Shown piece after piece: positions 7,110-15,582 of a stretch of 63,059 nt of DNA. The position numbers and the translations under genes were made by a program. Within the stretch, counting starts at the first letter, position 1. Each line of letters begins with the position of its first letter. This stretch comes from a virus: positions 1-63,059 of IMG/VR virus record IMGVR_UViG_3300025879_000020; one strand, written 5' to 3'. The notes beneath the pieces were generated by a model. The model worked only from the letters and a program-made list of their open reading frames with translations, did no database searches and was not told where the DNA came from.

Positions 7110-7532
7110 TTACTTCCTTATAAGCGTATCCCATACCCCTTGGCAGAGCTTTTTGGTGATCCCTTTATATTTTTGCGCTAGTTGCTTGTCTTTAACCCAC
7201 AATACAAGTTGCGCATCTTTTGGGTGGATAGATTCCAGTAGCTCTATGAACATAGCTTCCCTTCGTGCCGCAGGCAATTTCTCGCCTGGACCACCCTTAA
7301 CAAAATAACGTAACGTTGTGGATTTATCCATGAGCGATGCGCTCGGATTCTCCGCTGGGGTATATGGGGGTGTGCCTTTCGGCAGAAGGGAAAAATCGAT
7401 AGAATCGTCGTAAGCACCCTTGATTACATCACGGAGTGCTAAGCAACTGTTATCTGACATGACTTGCTGTTTGTCTACACGTGTTGGTGCTTCAGCTGCC
7501 TTTTCTAGGATTTCAAAAACATGATCAGCCAT
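7110..7532 (-). CDS. Conserved marine T4-like phage protein (DUF6433-like), 140 aa
   Basis: MADHVFEILEKAAEAPTRV..., with a C-terminal block IHPKDAQLVLWVKDKQL...KGITKKLCQGVWD. This layout matches a family (DUF6433) common in cyanophages and related myoviruses, near rnh or replication genes, with no known function. It is mostly helical and lacks Cys pairs. It directly follows rnh (2-nt gap). A late-promoter-like TATAAATA inside rnh at 7636-7643 could give it a separate late transcript. Confidence 0.7.
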   Translation of the reverse strand: MADHVFEILEKAAEAPTRVDKQQVMSDNSCLALRDVIKGAYDDSIDFSLLPKGTPPYTPAENPSASLMDKSTTLRYFVKGGPGEKLPAARREAMFIELLESIHPKDAQLVLWVKDKQLAQKYKGITKKLCQGVWDTLIRK

Positions 7533-7534
7533 TA

Positions 7535-8383
7535 TTAGTAGAACTCCTCAATACATTCAATTAACATTTTACAACGGTTCTTTATTAGGTAATTTAAGAT
7601 CTTCATCTTCGATGCAGGTTTCTTATTCTCAGAGGTATTTATAATTTTTTCCTTTAGAGAGGGTGGCATTTCGGACAGGTCGATCAGCTTTTTGTTACGA
7701 CAATAGTTGCGGTAAACCTCCGAGTCCATGAATGTATCTAGCGACTCAGCGTTTTCCGTGTACGTCTCAAGTTTCTTCTTAGACATAGGACTTTGACGAA
7801 TGCCGTCAACTAATACGTTATCACCCGATAGTACATTCGGGATACCGTCACCAGCGTCACCTTTAAGAATATGCTCGAAAAGGTACTTACGAGGATTCGG
7901 ATCATTAAGATACTTCTTCATCATCGGAGAGTACTGTTTAACATTAGGGTACTTCTGAAGCTGAATGAAGTCTTTATCGGCTGAAACAATCATAACGTCT
8001 TCGTGTTTACCGAACTCTTGAGTCTCTTCAACGAGGGCGCCAATAATATCATCAGCTTCAGCACCCTGAACACGGACAACCTTATATGGGAAATTCTCCT
8101 CGAGGTCTTTGGTTACCTGATTGATAAGTTTGAACAGCTTATCCCAATCACGGTCGTCGTCTTGACGGGACTTCTTGCGATTGGCTTTATACTGCGGGAA
8201 AGAATCCCTACGCCAAGAACCGCCTTCACAGGCAATAACAACCTGTCCGTATTGATTACGGAACATCTTGTTGTACATACGGATGTTGTTTAGGATAAGG
8301 TGACGAATTAGGTCTTCGTCAGTATCCAACCTTTGCGCTAGAACTGCGCCAAGGGCAATACCATTATAATCTATGATTATCAT
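7535..8383 (-). CDS. rnh: RNase H, T4 Rnh-like 5'-3' exonuclease of the FEN family
   Basis: A 282-aa protein resembling T4 Rnh, the 5' nuclease that removes RNA primers and adjacent DNA from lagging-strand fragments. Visible marks: the N-terminal MIIIDYNGIALGAV (metal Asp), HLILNNIRMYNK, GGSWRRDSFPQYKANRKKSR (basic arch-like), GAEADDIIGAL and VSADKDFIQL (acidic metal cluster), then YPNVKQYSPM and KGDAGDGIPN (helix-3-turn-helix). The start at 8383 is preferred because GGAG lies 9 nt upstream. It follows the early promoter at 8419-8447. Confidence 0.92.
   Translation of the reverse strand: MIIIDYNGIALGAVLAQRLDTDEDLIRHLILNNIRMYNKMFRNQYGQVVIACEGGSWRRDSFPQYKANRKKSRQDDDRDWDKLFKLINQVTKDLEENFPYKVVRVQGAEADDIIGALVEETQEFGKHEDVMIVSADKDFIQLQKYPNVKQYSPMMKKYLNDPNPRKYLFEHILKGDAGDGIPNVLSGDNVLVDGIRQSPMSKKKLETYTENAESLDTFMDSEVYRNYCRNKKLIDLSEMPPSLKEKIINTSENKKPASKMKILNYLIKNRCKMLIECIEEFY
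7636..7643 (-). promoter_or_regulatory. Late-promoter-like TATAAATA inside rnh
   Basis: Exact TATAAATA on the minus strand, about 104 nt upstream of the 140-aa gene start. It lies inside coding sequence, so chance is possible. Confidence 0.35.
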
Positions 8384-8418
8384 TACAATACACTCCAAGT
8401 GTCATTAGTTGAAGGGGT

Positions 8419-8447
8419 ATTATACCTCTTTTTTGTCAAGAAGTAAA
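8419..8447 (-). promoter_or_regulatory. Early promoter upstream of rnh
   Basis: Minus-strand GGGTTTACT (-35 TTTACT 8447-8442), 17-bp spacer, TATAAT (8424-8419). TSS near 8412, about 29 nt before the rnh start. Confidence 0.87.
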
Positions 8448-8854
8448 CCCTTTAAATGACTTTTTCTCACTCTGGCTGAGATCCAGCCGTTATAATAGTC
8501 CTCTCGAAGTAGGACGTCACGCTCAAATTGGTACTTGGCTTCAAAATAGGTACATTCAGCCTTGGTTTTACATAACCTCAGGATAGTCCTTTTGAACCTT
8601 TCCTTACCCCTGCTGACAACTTCTTCGGTCAATATCTCAGAAGAACCGTAGTAGTCTCGCCAGTCGGACTCAACTTTAAGTCGCTTTCGACGCTTACGAG
8701 TTTTGGTTATCGGTAGAACCTTTGCTCGCCAGAACAACTTCTTGCCGATATACTTCATCCCGTTGTCGAGATCTTCAATCTCATAAACAAAGCCATACAA
8801 CTCTTTTGGATCTAGCTCCTCAGGGTTGTATGGCTCGCCTTCATAATACCACAC
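8420..8854 (-). CDS. GIY-YIG-like nuclease, Seg-type or free-standing
   Basis: About 144 aa. The N-terminus has LYGFVYEIEDLDNGMKYIGK, a GIY-YIG variant (GFVY...KYIG) in which Tyr and Gly residues form the nuclease core. A basic segment RAKVLPITKTRKRRKRLK follows, then DWRDYYGSSEILTEEV and ECTYFEAKYQFERDVL with the family's conserved Glu. Relatives in cyanophages are called Seg-like homing endonucleases, though this one is short and may act in repair. GTG 8854 is likelier than GTG 8863 because AGGTGG is spaced correctly. The promoter of rnh overlaps its 3' end. Confidence 0.75.
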   Translation of the reverse strand: MWYYEGEPYNPEELDPKELYGFVYEIEDLDNGMKYIGKKLFWRAKVLPITKTRKRRKRLKVESDWRDYYGSSEILTEEVVSRGKERFKRTILRLCKTKAECTYFEAKYQFERDVLLREDYYNGWISARVRKSHLKGLLLDKKEV

Positions 8855-8890
8855 TATAACCACCTATACAGAATATTCGATATAGGTTAT

Positions 8891-9037
8891 TTATTCGTCA
8901 TCTCCGAACATGTTAATAGGTTCTTCGCCTTCCATTTCTGTTCCACAAAAGGGGCAGTATAACACTTCTACTCCATCTTTCTCGTATGAGTATTCGTGTT
9001 CAACTTCGAACTCTAATCCGCAGTTGAAGCAATCCAT
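8891..9037 (-). CDS. Small zinc ribbon protein, 48 aa
   Basis: MDCFNCGLEFEVEH... has two knuckles, CFNC (3-6) and CPFC (28-31), 21 residues apart, forming a compact zinc ribbon with an acidic tail ending GDDE. It overlaps the glutaredoxin stop by one base and has a GGAGGTGA ribosome binding site. Zinc ribbons of this size usually bind nucleic acid or another protein; the partner is unknown. Confidence 0.65.
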   Translation of the reverse strand: MDCFNCGLEFEVEHEYSYEKDGVEVLYCPFCGTEMEGEEPINMFGDDE

Positions 9038-9279
9038 TATTCACCTCCGTCATAACGAATCTTTAGCTCTTTAAATCCACCGATATGCTCTACAACCGTT
9101 TCCGCTTCTTCAACTACAGCAAGAGGGACGGAACGAACTTCGGGGAAGGTTTTCATAAAGGCTTCGCGAGTAATGTCAGCGCCAATTTTAACCGCTTCAA
9201 ACTCAATACCCTTATTGGTCAAGAGAGTTTTAGCCATATCGCAATAAGGGCAATTATCCTTGGTGTAGATTTTTATCAT
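9037..9279 (-). CDS. nrdC: Glutaredoxin, electron donor for ribonucleotide reductase
   Basis: An 80-aa protein with the full glutaredoxin fold pattern: MIKIYTKDNCPYCDMAK with the CPYC redox site (10-13), the cis-Pro motif RSVPLAVV (about 49-56) and GGFKEL. It lies 3 nt overlapping the end of nrdB, so it most likely re-reduces the C-terminal Cys pair of NrdA after each turnover, the role of NrdC in T4. The T4 symbol is used by analogy; sequence type is glutaredoxin. Confidence 0.87.
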   Translation of the reverse strand: MIKIYTKDNCPYCDMAKTLLTNKGIEFEAVKIGADITREAFMKTFPEVRSVPLAVVEEAETVVEHIGGFKELKIRYDGGE

Positions 9280-10415
9280 AGAGATAATCCTTTTAAGGTG
9301 TCTTCTGTTACGTCTTGATTAACCCCACCGATGACATATGATGAGATTTCAGTTTCTTGTGGTGCTACTTGTACGTTACCGCCACCAATCCATTTTTCGG
9401 TCCAGGGTAGAGGATTAGCCTTGGGCACTGTGTACGGGCATGGTAGACCAATAGACTTCATGCGTTTACAAGCAATCCATTCTACATAGTCTGCTAGGAG
9501 CTTTTCGTTAAGACCGATCATAGACCCGTCTTTAAACAGGTACTTAGCCCAGCCCTTTTCTTGTTCTACCGCATCAACGAACATCTTAGTAACCATTTCT
9601 TCGCACTCTTTAGAAATCTTCTCAAAGTCCGGATCTTCTTTTACTAGGTTCTTAATGATCTGTTGAGAAGCAGCCAAGTGTGTGTTCTCATCCCGAGCAA
9701 TAAATTTAATAATCTTGGCGTTACCTTCCATCTTCTTGAGTTCAGCAAATGCCCACGAACAAGCAAACGAAACGTAGAAACGAATGCCTTCAAGGATGTT
9801 TACTGAATTCAAGCAGAGCCAGAGCTTCTTCTTTAACTCATAACGGTCTATGTTAACGAAATCCCTCTTTTGACTAACCTTATTCTCGATGGCATACCGA
9901 CCTTCGCCAACTAGGTCGTACCATTTAGCATAATGAATAAAGTCATCGTAATACTTCGAGATATCCGATGCGCAGTCAGTAATCTCTTTAGAATCCGTCA
10001 ACGTATCAAACACCAGAGTTGGGTTAGAATATACGTTGCGAATAATGTGAGTATAACTTCGCGAGTGAATAGTCTCGAAGAAAGACCAAGTCTCAACTAG
10101 AACCTCTAACTCAGGTAGAGATACGTGGGGGAGAAATGCCAAGTTAGGCGATCTCCCTTGTACCGAGTCTAGTAGGATTTGGCGCTTTAGGTTTGAAGTA
10201 AAGATATGCTTCTCGTTGTCAGTTAGGTCTCCGAAGTCCTTGCGATCTTTACTTACGTCAACTTCTTCTGGTCGCCAAAAGAAGCCGAGCATTTTGTCAG
10301 TCAACTTATCATACTGATTATACTTGACCGAATCGTATCTTGCGATATCGACTGCCTCATCAAAGAACATATTAGATTCTAGATGAGAGGTTTCCCTTTT
10401 CTTAAATACGCTCAA
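9276..10415 (-). CDS. nrdB: Ribonucleoside-diphosphate reductase, small subunit
   Basis: A 379-aa class Ia NrdB. It carries the di-iron site and tyrosyl radical that start catalysis in NrdA. Visible motifs include FFDEAVDIARYD, the helix with ETIHSRSYTHI (Glu and His iron ligands) and ARDENTHLAAS (Glu and His ligands). The C-terminus TEDTLKGLSL is hydrophobic, as expected for docking on NrdA. It lies 11 nt after nrdA and overlaps the glutaredoxin gene by 4 nt, giving a three-gene dNTP-supply unit under the promoter at 12744-12772. Confidence 0.95.
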   Translation of the reverse strand: MSVFKKRETSHLESNMFFDEAVDIARYDSVKYNQYDKLTDKMLGFFWRPEEVDVSKDRKDFGDLTDNEKHIFTSNLKRQILLDSVQGRSPNLAFLPHVSLPELEVLVETWSFFETIHSRSYTHIIRNVYSNPTLVFDTLTDSKEITDCASDISKYYDDFIHYAKWYDLVGEGRYAIENKVSQKRDFVNIDRYELKKKLWLCLNSVNILEGIRFYVSFACSWAFAELKKMEGNAKIIKFIARDENTHLAASQQIIKNLVKEDPDFEKISKECEEMVTKMFVDAVEQEKGWAKYLFKDGSMIGLNEKLLADYVEWIACKRMKSIGLPCPYTVPKANPLPWTEKWIGGGNVQVAPQETEISSYVIGGVNQDVTEDTLKGLSL

Positions 10416-10426
10416 TATAATTCCCC

Positions 10427-12715
10427 TTAAATCTTACAGCTTTCGCATTCTTCATCGTCGTAATCGACGGCTTCTAATTCCACAGGTTGCCTGTCATAAA
10501 TCTCGCCAGCACCATCAAACGTGTTATTGTAATAAAGTTGTTTGCCACCATACTTATAGAATGTAACAATATCCTTAATAAGCTGAGACATCGGCACCTT
10601 ACCATTCCAGTTTTCTGGGTTGTAGCTAGTGTTGACTGAAATGCCTTGGTCAATATATTTTTGTAATACAGAACACACCATTAGGTAACCTTCGGGAGAA
10701 GGATGATCCCATAGTAGGTCGTATTTATTCTTTAGATGATGTATGCCAGGAACTACCTGAGCCATGACGCCATCTTTAGATTGCTTATAACTTACCAACG
10801 AACGAGGTGGTTCGATACCGTTAGTTGAGTTAGAAATCTGAGCAGAAGTTTCCGCTGGCATTAGAGCCATCAACGTAGAGTTGCGAATACCAGTCATAGC
10901 AAGTTGGTTACGAAGCGATCTCCAGTCCATACGAACCTGCGGTTTGACCAATTCGTCAACGTCAGATTTGTACGTCATATTAGGAGTCACGCCTAATCCA
11001 TACTTAGTCTCGTCAGATTTAGGACAAGCACCCTTTTCAAGAGCAAGATCGGCAGATGCTTTGATTAGGTAGTAAGACCAAGCTTCTGCGTATTCGTCGA
11101 TTATTTCTAGCGCATCTTGATTATACTTTAACCCACGCTTCGCTAGGAAGTATGCTAGGTTGATAATCCCTACACCCAGTGGTCGACGTGCCATGGTTGA
11201 TACCCTAGCTGCGGGAACTGGGTAATCTTGATAGTCGAGGAGTGCATCGAGTGCTCGTACAGCCAGAGCACAGTATTTCTCGAAGTCTTTCGGGTCGTCA
11301 ATGAGTCCCCAGTTGATTGCTGATAGGGTGCAGAGGCTGATCTCCCCCGACTCATCGTTTGCTGATTTGAGTGGTTTCGTAGGTAGGTCGATTTCGCAGC
11401 ATAAATTGGACTGACGAATAGGTGCGACTTTCTCATCGAATGCTCCATGGGTATTAGCGTGGTCGACATTCATAAGATAGATACGACCCGTATCCTTACG
11501 TTCAGTCAAGAAAGACTGGAACAGTTCCATCGCCGGAACTACCTTCTTACGAATAGAAGCCTTACGCTCGTATTTCTCGTACAGTTCTTTAAACTTATCC
11601 TGATCTGAATAGAAAGCGTCGAACAAATCTGGTACGTCGTGTGGGCTGAATAACGTAATGTTACCGCCAGTTAGTAGACGCTCGTACATAGTCTTGTTAA
11701 ACTGGAAACAGTAGTCCATGTGACGTACACGGTTTTCTTCTGTACCCTTGTTATTCTTAAGTACAACTAGGTCTTCAAACTCAAGGTGCCAAGCTGGTAG
11801 GTATACCGTAGCAGCACCGCCACGAACGCCACCTTGCGAGCAAGACTTAACCGAAGCTTGGAATAGCTTTAGGAAAGGGATAAGACCAGTGTGTACAATT
11901 GAACCATCGCCAATACGAGAACCAACCGCACGGATAGCGCCAGCGCCAATACCTATCCCTGCCTTTTTCGAAATATATCGGACGACAGAAGTAGAGGTAG
12001 AGTTAATGCTATCGAGACTATCACCAGACTCAATGAGTACGCATGATGAGAACTGCCTAGTTGGTGTTCGTACTCCAGCCATAATAGGAGTAGGAAGGCT
12101 GATGTAGAAATTAGAAACTGCGTCATAGAATTCCTTAACGTATTTCATACGTGTTTCTATAGGGTAGTCGCTAAACAAAGTTGCTCCGATAAGCATATAT
12201 GCGACTTGCGGAGTTTCGTAAATCTTCTTCGTAGAACGGTCTTGTACAAGGTACTTACCACGGAACTGTTCCATGGCAACGAAAGCGAACTTATCGTCAC
12301 GCTCGTACTTAATGTACTCGTCCATCTCACGGATCTCTAGTTCTGAGTACAGCTCTAGGATCTCCGGATCGTATACACCGTGTTCAATGTTTTTCTTGAT
12401 CAGGTCGATAAGAGGGGAAGGCTGGTATGTGCCATATACCTCTTTTCGAAGTTTATAGTTGACCAATCGAGCAGCAACAAACTGATAGTTTGGAGTGTGC
12501 TCAGAGATCAGCTCAGACGCCGACTTGATCAAAAGTTCGTGAATATCCGACGAGGTAATCAGGTCGTATAGTTGGATATTCGCTTTAATCTCAATTTCAG
12601 ATACGGAAACGCCATTGATGCCGTCCGTTGCCCAGTCTAGGACTCGATGGATTTTGTCGAGTGAAAACATCTCGACCGATCCATCACGCTTAGTGATAGT
12701 GATAAGTTTATTCAT
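10427..12715 (-). CDS. nrdA: Ribonucleoside-diphosphate reductase, large subunit
   Basis: A 762-aa class Ia NrdA. Domains in order: ATP-cone (about 1-95, KRDGSVEMFSLDKIHRVLDW), then the ten-stranded barrel with RQFSSCVLIESGDSLDSI (active-site Cys of the redox pair), SNLCCEIDLPT (radical Cys region), STLMALMPAETSAQISN, and a C-terminal tail ending CESCKI, the CxxC pair re-reduced by glutaredoxin. With the ATP-cone present it should be allosterically switched by dATP/ATP. It reduces ribonucleotides to supply dNTPs for phage replication. First gene of its unit, 29 nt after the early promoter's -10 box. Confidence 0.95.
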   Translation of the reverse strand: MNKLITITKRDGSVEMFSLDKIHRVLDWATDGINGVSVSEIEIKANIQLYDLITSSDIHELLIKSASELISEHTPNYQFVAARLVNYKLRKEVYGTYQPSPLIDLIKKNIEHGVYDPEILELYSELEIREMDEYIKYERDDKFAFVAMEQFRGKYLVQDRSTKKIYETPQVAYMLIGATLFSDYPIETRMKYVKEFYDAVSNFYISLPTPIMAGVRTPTRQFSSCVLIESGDSLDSINSTSTSVVRYISKKAGIGIGAGAIRAVGSRIGDGSIVHTGLIPFLKLFQASVKSCSQGGVRGGAATVYLPAWHLEFEDLVVLKNNKGTEENRVRHMDYCFQFNKTMYERLLTGGNITLFSPHDVPDLFDAFYSDQDKFKELYEKYERKASIRKKVVPAMELFQSFLTERKDTGRIYLMNVDHANTHGAFDEKVAPIRQSNLCCEIDLPTKPLKSANDESGEISLCTLSAINWGLIDDPKDFEKYCALAVRALDALLDYQDYPVPAARVSTMARRPLGVGIINLAYFLAKRGLKYNQDALEIIDEYAEAWSYYLIKASADLALEKGACPKSDETKYGLGVTPNMTYKSDVDELVKPQVRMDWRSLRNQLAMTGIRNSTLMALMPAETSAQISNSTNGIEPPRSLVSYKQSKDGVMAQVVPGIHHLKNKYDLLWDHPSPEGYLMVCSVLQKYIDQGISVNTSYNPENWNGKVPMSQLIKDIVTFYKYGGKQLYYNNTFDGAGEIYDRQPVELEAVDYDDEECESCKI

Positions 12716-12743
12716 TAATATACTCCAACCGTAATAGACGTCT

Positions 12744-12772
12744 ATTATACCCTAAAATGGGAATAAAGTAAA
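12744..12772 (-). promoter_or_regulatory. Early promoter of the nrdA-nrdB-nrdC unit
   Basis: Minus-strand TTTACT (12772-12767), 17-bp spacer, TATAAT (12749-12744). The -35 lies in the loop of a weak inverted repeat GGAATA/TATTCC (12760-12781). Just downstream is a 16-bp perfect palindrome TAATAGACGTCTATTA, a possible operator over the initial transcribed region. Confidence 0.85.
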
Positions 12773-12774
12773 GC

Positions 12775-13143
12775 CTATTCCTCAGGTTTTTTCTCGTAAT
12801 AATCTTTATATTTGATGATGATAGTTCGTTGACTGTCTATATAGTTTCTTATCTTGACCATATTGATCGACAGCCTTTCGTACCCATCGTCGGTGAGACC
12901 GAATAGTACCAAATCAACCCCATCTTTCTGAAGTTTGGCAAACACCTCTTCAGCATTTTCTGGGGTTATAACTACCCACTTAACCTCTAAGGGTTCGATC
13001 GGTTGGGGGTCTGGTAGGTCGAGGGGCGCACGTTCCTTTGCCTTTGTTACGACCTCAATGGGTTTAACCTCATCCCGACCGAACGGTAGGATGGAGCAAC
13101 CCGAGACAGCAAGTGCTAGTGTTATGACAATAAGATTCTTCAT
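12775..13143 (-). CDS. Lipoprotein, probable outer-membrane spanin (o-spanin-like)
   Basis: A 122-aa protein with a signal peptide and lipobox: MKNLIVITLALAVSGCSIL, Cys16 being the predicted lipidated residue after cleavage by signal peptidase II. A proline-rich stretch (LDLPDPQPIEPLEV, about 42-54) precedes a folded domain with VVITPENAEEVFAKL and LFGLTDDGYERL. A lipoprotein beside a single-TM coiled-coil protein suggests a two-component spanin that fuses inner and outer membranes at lysis. That is inferred from architecture and overlap (4 nt) with the upstream gene; the proline-rich stretch fits an o-spanin. Confidence 0.6.
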   Translation of the reverse strand: MKNLIVITLALAVSGCSILPFGRDEVKPIEVVTKAKERAPLDLPDPQPIEPLEVKWVVITPENAEEVFAKLQKDGVDLVLFGLTDDGYERLSINMVKIRNYIDSQRTIIIKYKDYYEKKPEE

Positions 13144-13634
13144 GGGCGAACCTCTACATAGTTAGGGTTCGCGATTCCTGGGCACTCCGAATTAGCATTA
13201 GAAGCTGTGTCAGCTGCTAATTCCTTTTCAGTAAGTGGAGAACCAGATAGGATTTCTAAGCAACGCATAGCATTCTTAGTGCCTCTATTAACCAATCTCT
13301 CGATCAGCTTTGGCTTGCGTGATGCTATGAACCCAAAGTCTCTTGGGTCACCGTTTGCGCTTTGATTAAATTTAGATTGAAGATCTTGTACAGCTTTCTG
13401 TTGTGCTTGAAGCTCTTCGTTTAATTGACGATACGCCTCTTGCTGAAACTTGGAGTCTTGCTCCATGGCTTGAATAACCACTTGCTGGTCTTGAATGCCT
13501 TTTTCTAGTTTCTCAGCGTTTAGTTTTGCTACAGCCAGATCAGCTTGTAAGTTAGAAACGTACCAGAGACCGCCTGCGATAACTAGCACGATTATCAAGG
13601 CTGCGATAGCCTTGATAGCTGACATTATACCCAT
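13140..13634 (-). CDS. Single-TM coiled-coil protein, probable inner-membrane spanin (i-spanin-like)
   Basis: A 164-aa type II membrane protein: N-terminal TM (about residues 9-27, IAALIIVLVIAGGLWYVS), then a long coiled coil (about 30-92, rich in Gln and Glu). The C-terminal part has two Cys (about 125 and 150) in a periplasmic position. This is the layout of Rz-type i-spanins. It overlaps the lipoprotein gene by 4 nt, as spanin pairs often do. No holin or endolysin is seen nearby, so the assignment rests on architecture only. Confidence 0.6.
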   Translation of the reverse strand: MGIMSAIKAIAALIIVLVIAGGLWYVSNLQADLAVAKLNAEKLEKGIQDQQVVIQAMEQDSKFQQEAYRQLNEELQAQQKAVQDLQSKFNQSANGDPRDFGFIASRKPKLIERLVNRGTKNAMRCLEILSGSPLTEKELAADTASNANSECPGIANPNYVEVRP

Positions 13635-13651
13635 TATGTAAACCCATACGA

Positions 13652-13918
13652 TTAAAGTTGATTAGAAGCCTTACGTCGGATCGATCGCATTGCTCCAGTA
13701 GAAGAATCTCGCAGAACGATAGTGTTCTTTGGCTTCTTCTTAGCATAATCATATATAGCTCTTTGTTCTTCTTGGGTTGTGTCTAAGTATTTCGACCAAC
13801 GTTCAAACTTGTTACGACCAGTTTCGAACTTACGAAATACTTCTGGGGGAACGTCGAATAGACGGTATGTACTGGGAGCCATATTAACGGCTCCAGATCC
13901 TGCGTTGTTTGCGATCAT
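13652..13918 (-). CDS. Conserved phage hypothetical protein, 88 aa
   Basis: Begins MIANNAGSGAVNMAPSTYRLF and is basic and helical after residue 30, with a KKKPKNTIVLRDSSTG segment that could contact nucleic acid. Its start overlaps the upstream stop (ATGA). Similar proteins sit beside the next two genes in other marine T4-like phages as I recall them, but no function is known. Confidence 0.6.
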   Translation of the reverse strand: MIANNAGSGAVNMAPSTYRLFDVPPEVFRKFETGRNKFERWSKYLDTTQEEQRAIYDYAKKKPKNTIVLRDSSTGAMRSIRRKASNQL

Positions 13919-14490
13919 TTAGCGATATCCTTTTGACTCACGAAAATCTTTTGACCAGTTGGCTTATGCGTAACTTGGTAAATGTTCTCTCCGAGGATGT
14001 TGTCTACTGGCTCAGAAGCAACGTCTAGAATGACTTCATGCCCCTTTGCCGAGATAGATTCGCAAGTAGAAGGAATGATAATTTCTTCTGCTACAACCCT
14101 ATAAACTCCAGGAGCCAAAGGTTCTTGACTCGATTCAGTCAATGTAGTTCCGTAACCGTTTTCGGTCATCCACTCGTTAATAACTTCTAAGTCGACGTTA
14201 TCGTATTCAGCCTTCTCTTTGAGTAGGTATAGAGCTGCCGCATAGCTGGCAACGATGCTCTTACCGAACGGAAGCTTCTGAATGATTCGCCGAATCTTAA
14301 ATACGAGTCGATGGAACAGAGTGTACGCAGCCTTTTCTTCGCTCGATCGAAGTTCGGAAACCTTCTTAAGAGGGGTTCCTTCATCATCAATAATGCCTAG
14401 ATCGTAGGCTGGCATATCTTCCCACTTCTTCGTCAAAAGGCGAAGGAATCGGAAAGCGTAAATGCTATCGGCGATACTTGTTGCGCTCAT
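13915..14490 (-). CDS. Conserved marine T4-like phage protein, 191 aa
   Basis: The N-terminal block (YAFRFLRLLTKKWEDMPAYDLGIID, quoted here in two parts: YAFRFLRLL and PAYDLGIID) defines a conserved family in cyanophages and relatives. A basic region KIRRIIQKLPFGKSIVASYA (about 86-105) is amphipathic. The second half is beta-rich and may be a small separate domain. The gene overlaps neighbours by 4 nt on both sides. Function unknown; it lies in the unit between the CTS cassette and the spanins. Confidence 0.65.
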   Translation of the reverse strand: MSATSIADSIYAFRFLRLLTKKWEDMPAYDLGIIDDEGTPLKKVSELRSSEEKAAYTLFHRLVFKIRRIIQKLPFGKSIVASYAAALYLLKEKAEYDNVDLEVINEWMTENGYGTTLTESSQEPLAPGVYRVVAEEIIIPSTCESISAKGHEVILDVASEPVDNILGENIYQVTHKPTGQKIFVSQKDIAK

Positions 14491-14843
14491 ATCTTCCTCA
14501 ATGCTTTGGCGATATTCTCATCAATTGGGACTTCAACCTTTGTTGTATCGGTTATGAAGTTTAGGAATATCAAGAACGTCTTTAGGTAGCTCCAATATTC
14601 CTGTTCCATTCTAAAGAACATCATTTCGTTACAGGCTTTAACGCCAAACACGTTATACAGAACGATTATATGGTTTAGTATTAACCGTTCTTGTAGATCA
14701 GAGTTGACCTTATACCTTTTAAACAACCGTTTCATATATTTGAATCGACTGAGATCCTCGTAGAATTCGTCAGTCGATTCGCAATGGGGGTTGTTATAGT
14801 TCTTTGCTGCAAATATTAAAAAATTATCTTCGGTTAGCTTCAT
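14487..14843 (-). CDS. Conserved phage hypothetical protein, 118 aa
   Basis: All-helical protein, MKLTEDNFLIFAAKNYNNPHC..., with LILNHIIVLYNVFGVKACN in the middle. The NYNNPHC start and ILNHII block mark a family of unknown function common in T4-like marine phages. Despite hydrophobic helices it looks soluble. Translationally coupled to the 191-aa gene by a 4-nt overlap. Confidence 0.68.
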   Translation of the reverse strand: MKLTEDNFLIFAAKNYNNPHCESTDEFYEDLSRFKYMKRLFKRYKVNSDLQERLILNHIIVLYNVFGVKACNEMMFFRMEQEYWSYLKTFLIFLNFITDTTKVEVPIDENIAKALRKI

Positions 14844-14881
14844 TTCATTACCATTAGAATTGAGTTCTAATAGTATTTAGG

Positions 14882-15577
14882 TTAGTCCTTTAGACCGCCC
14901 ATCATGTTCTTATAAACCGATTTCTTGGCAGACTTAGCCGACATACTTGGGCGAGCCTTACCTTTATTTTCTTTTTTCTTATCAGCATCAATCTCTGCTT
15001 TAGTAGGGGCTTTGTACCCACCCTCTTCTAGGTCGGCAGAAACCTTAACCTTATGCTTGGCTTTGAAATCTTTCTCGCCTTTAGCACGTGGCTCTTCAAC
15101 TTCATTTACATCATCGTGGTAGCCTTTATCGTCACAGTGGTCGCATCCTTCGCCTTCGCACTTAGGGCATTCAGTCTTTTCGCTCTTTACAGCTTTAGAG
15201 ATTGCCTTACGACGCTTGGCTAGGTACTTATCGGAAGCATCTTTATCGCCATCGTTATCGATGTCGCCGTCTTCCTTACCTACTGGATCGAGAGCTTCTT
15301 CAACTTTCTCGAAGCCCATTTGGCTGTAGGTGTTCCACTCTACTTTGGAAATGTAAACCTGCTTGTTGCCTTTTTGTACAAGGAACTTACCCTTTCCAGG
15401 CTTACCTTTTACTACAACCTTCTCTTCAAGCTCAGAGGATTCTTGTACCTGCTCAGGCTCAACTTCAGGTTCAGGGGCAACCCCAACTTGTTCCTCTTCA
15501 GCTACGATTTCTTCTTTTGGCGCATACATAGAGTGATATGCCGCAGCGATTGATTTATTGATGTCTACATCTTTCAT
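14882..15577 (-). CDS. Acidic modular protein with EF-hand-like and DnaJ-type Cys motifs
   Basis: A 231-aa low-complexity protein, overall charged. Domains in order: acidic N-terminal half with Glu/Pro/Val repeats (about 21-52); a small beta segment (GKGKFLVQKGNKQVYISK); DGDIDNDGDKDASDKYLAKR (about 103-122), a calcium-binding EF-hand-like loop seen in many marine phage virion proteins; CPKCEGEGCDHCDDKGY, a DnaJ-like CxxC/CxxC zinc motif; then a basic C-terminus. ADLEE|GGY fits the T4 prohead protease consensus (L/I-x-E|A/G/S). It may be an internal head or scaffold-associated protein. Confidence 0.6.
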   Translation of the reverse strand: MKDVDINKSIAAAYHSMYAPKEEIVAEEEQVGVAPEPEVEPEQVQESSELEEKVVVKGKPGKGKFLVQKGNKQVYISKVEWNTYSQMGFEKVEEALDPVGKEDGDIDNDGDKDASDKYLAKRRKAISKAVKSEKTECPKCEGEGCDHCDDKGYHDDVNEVEEPRAKGEKDFKAKHKVKVSADLEEGGYKAPTKAEIDADKKKENKGKARPSMSAKSAKKSVYKNMMGGLKD

Positions 15578-15582
15578 GTTAA

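Noticed and set aside
7053-7136. 28-codon minus frame MGYAYKEVTHFINL overlapping the end of the 140-aa gene
   Set aside because: Too short, fully explained by overlap of coding and hairpin leader; no support.
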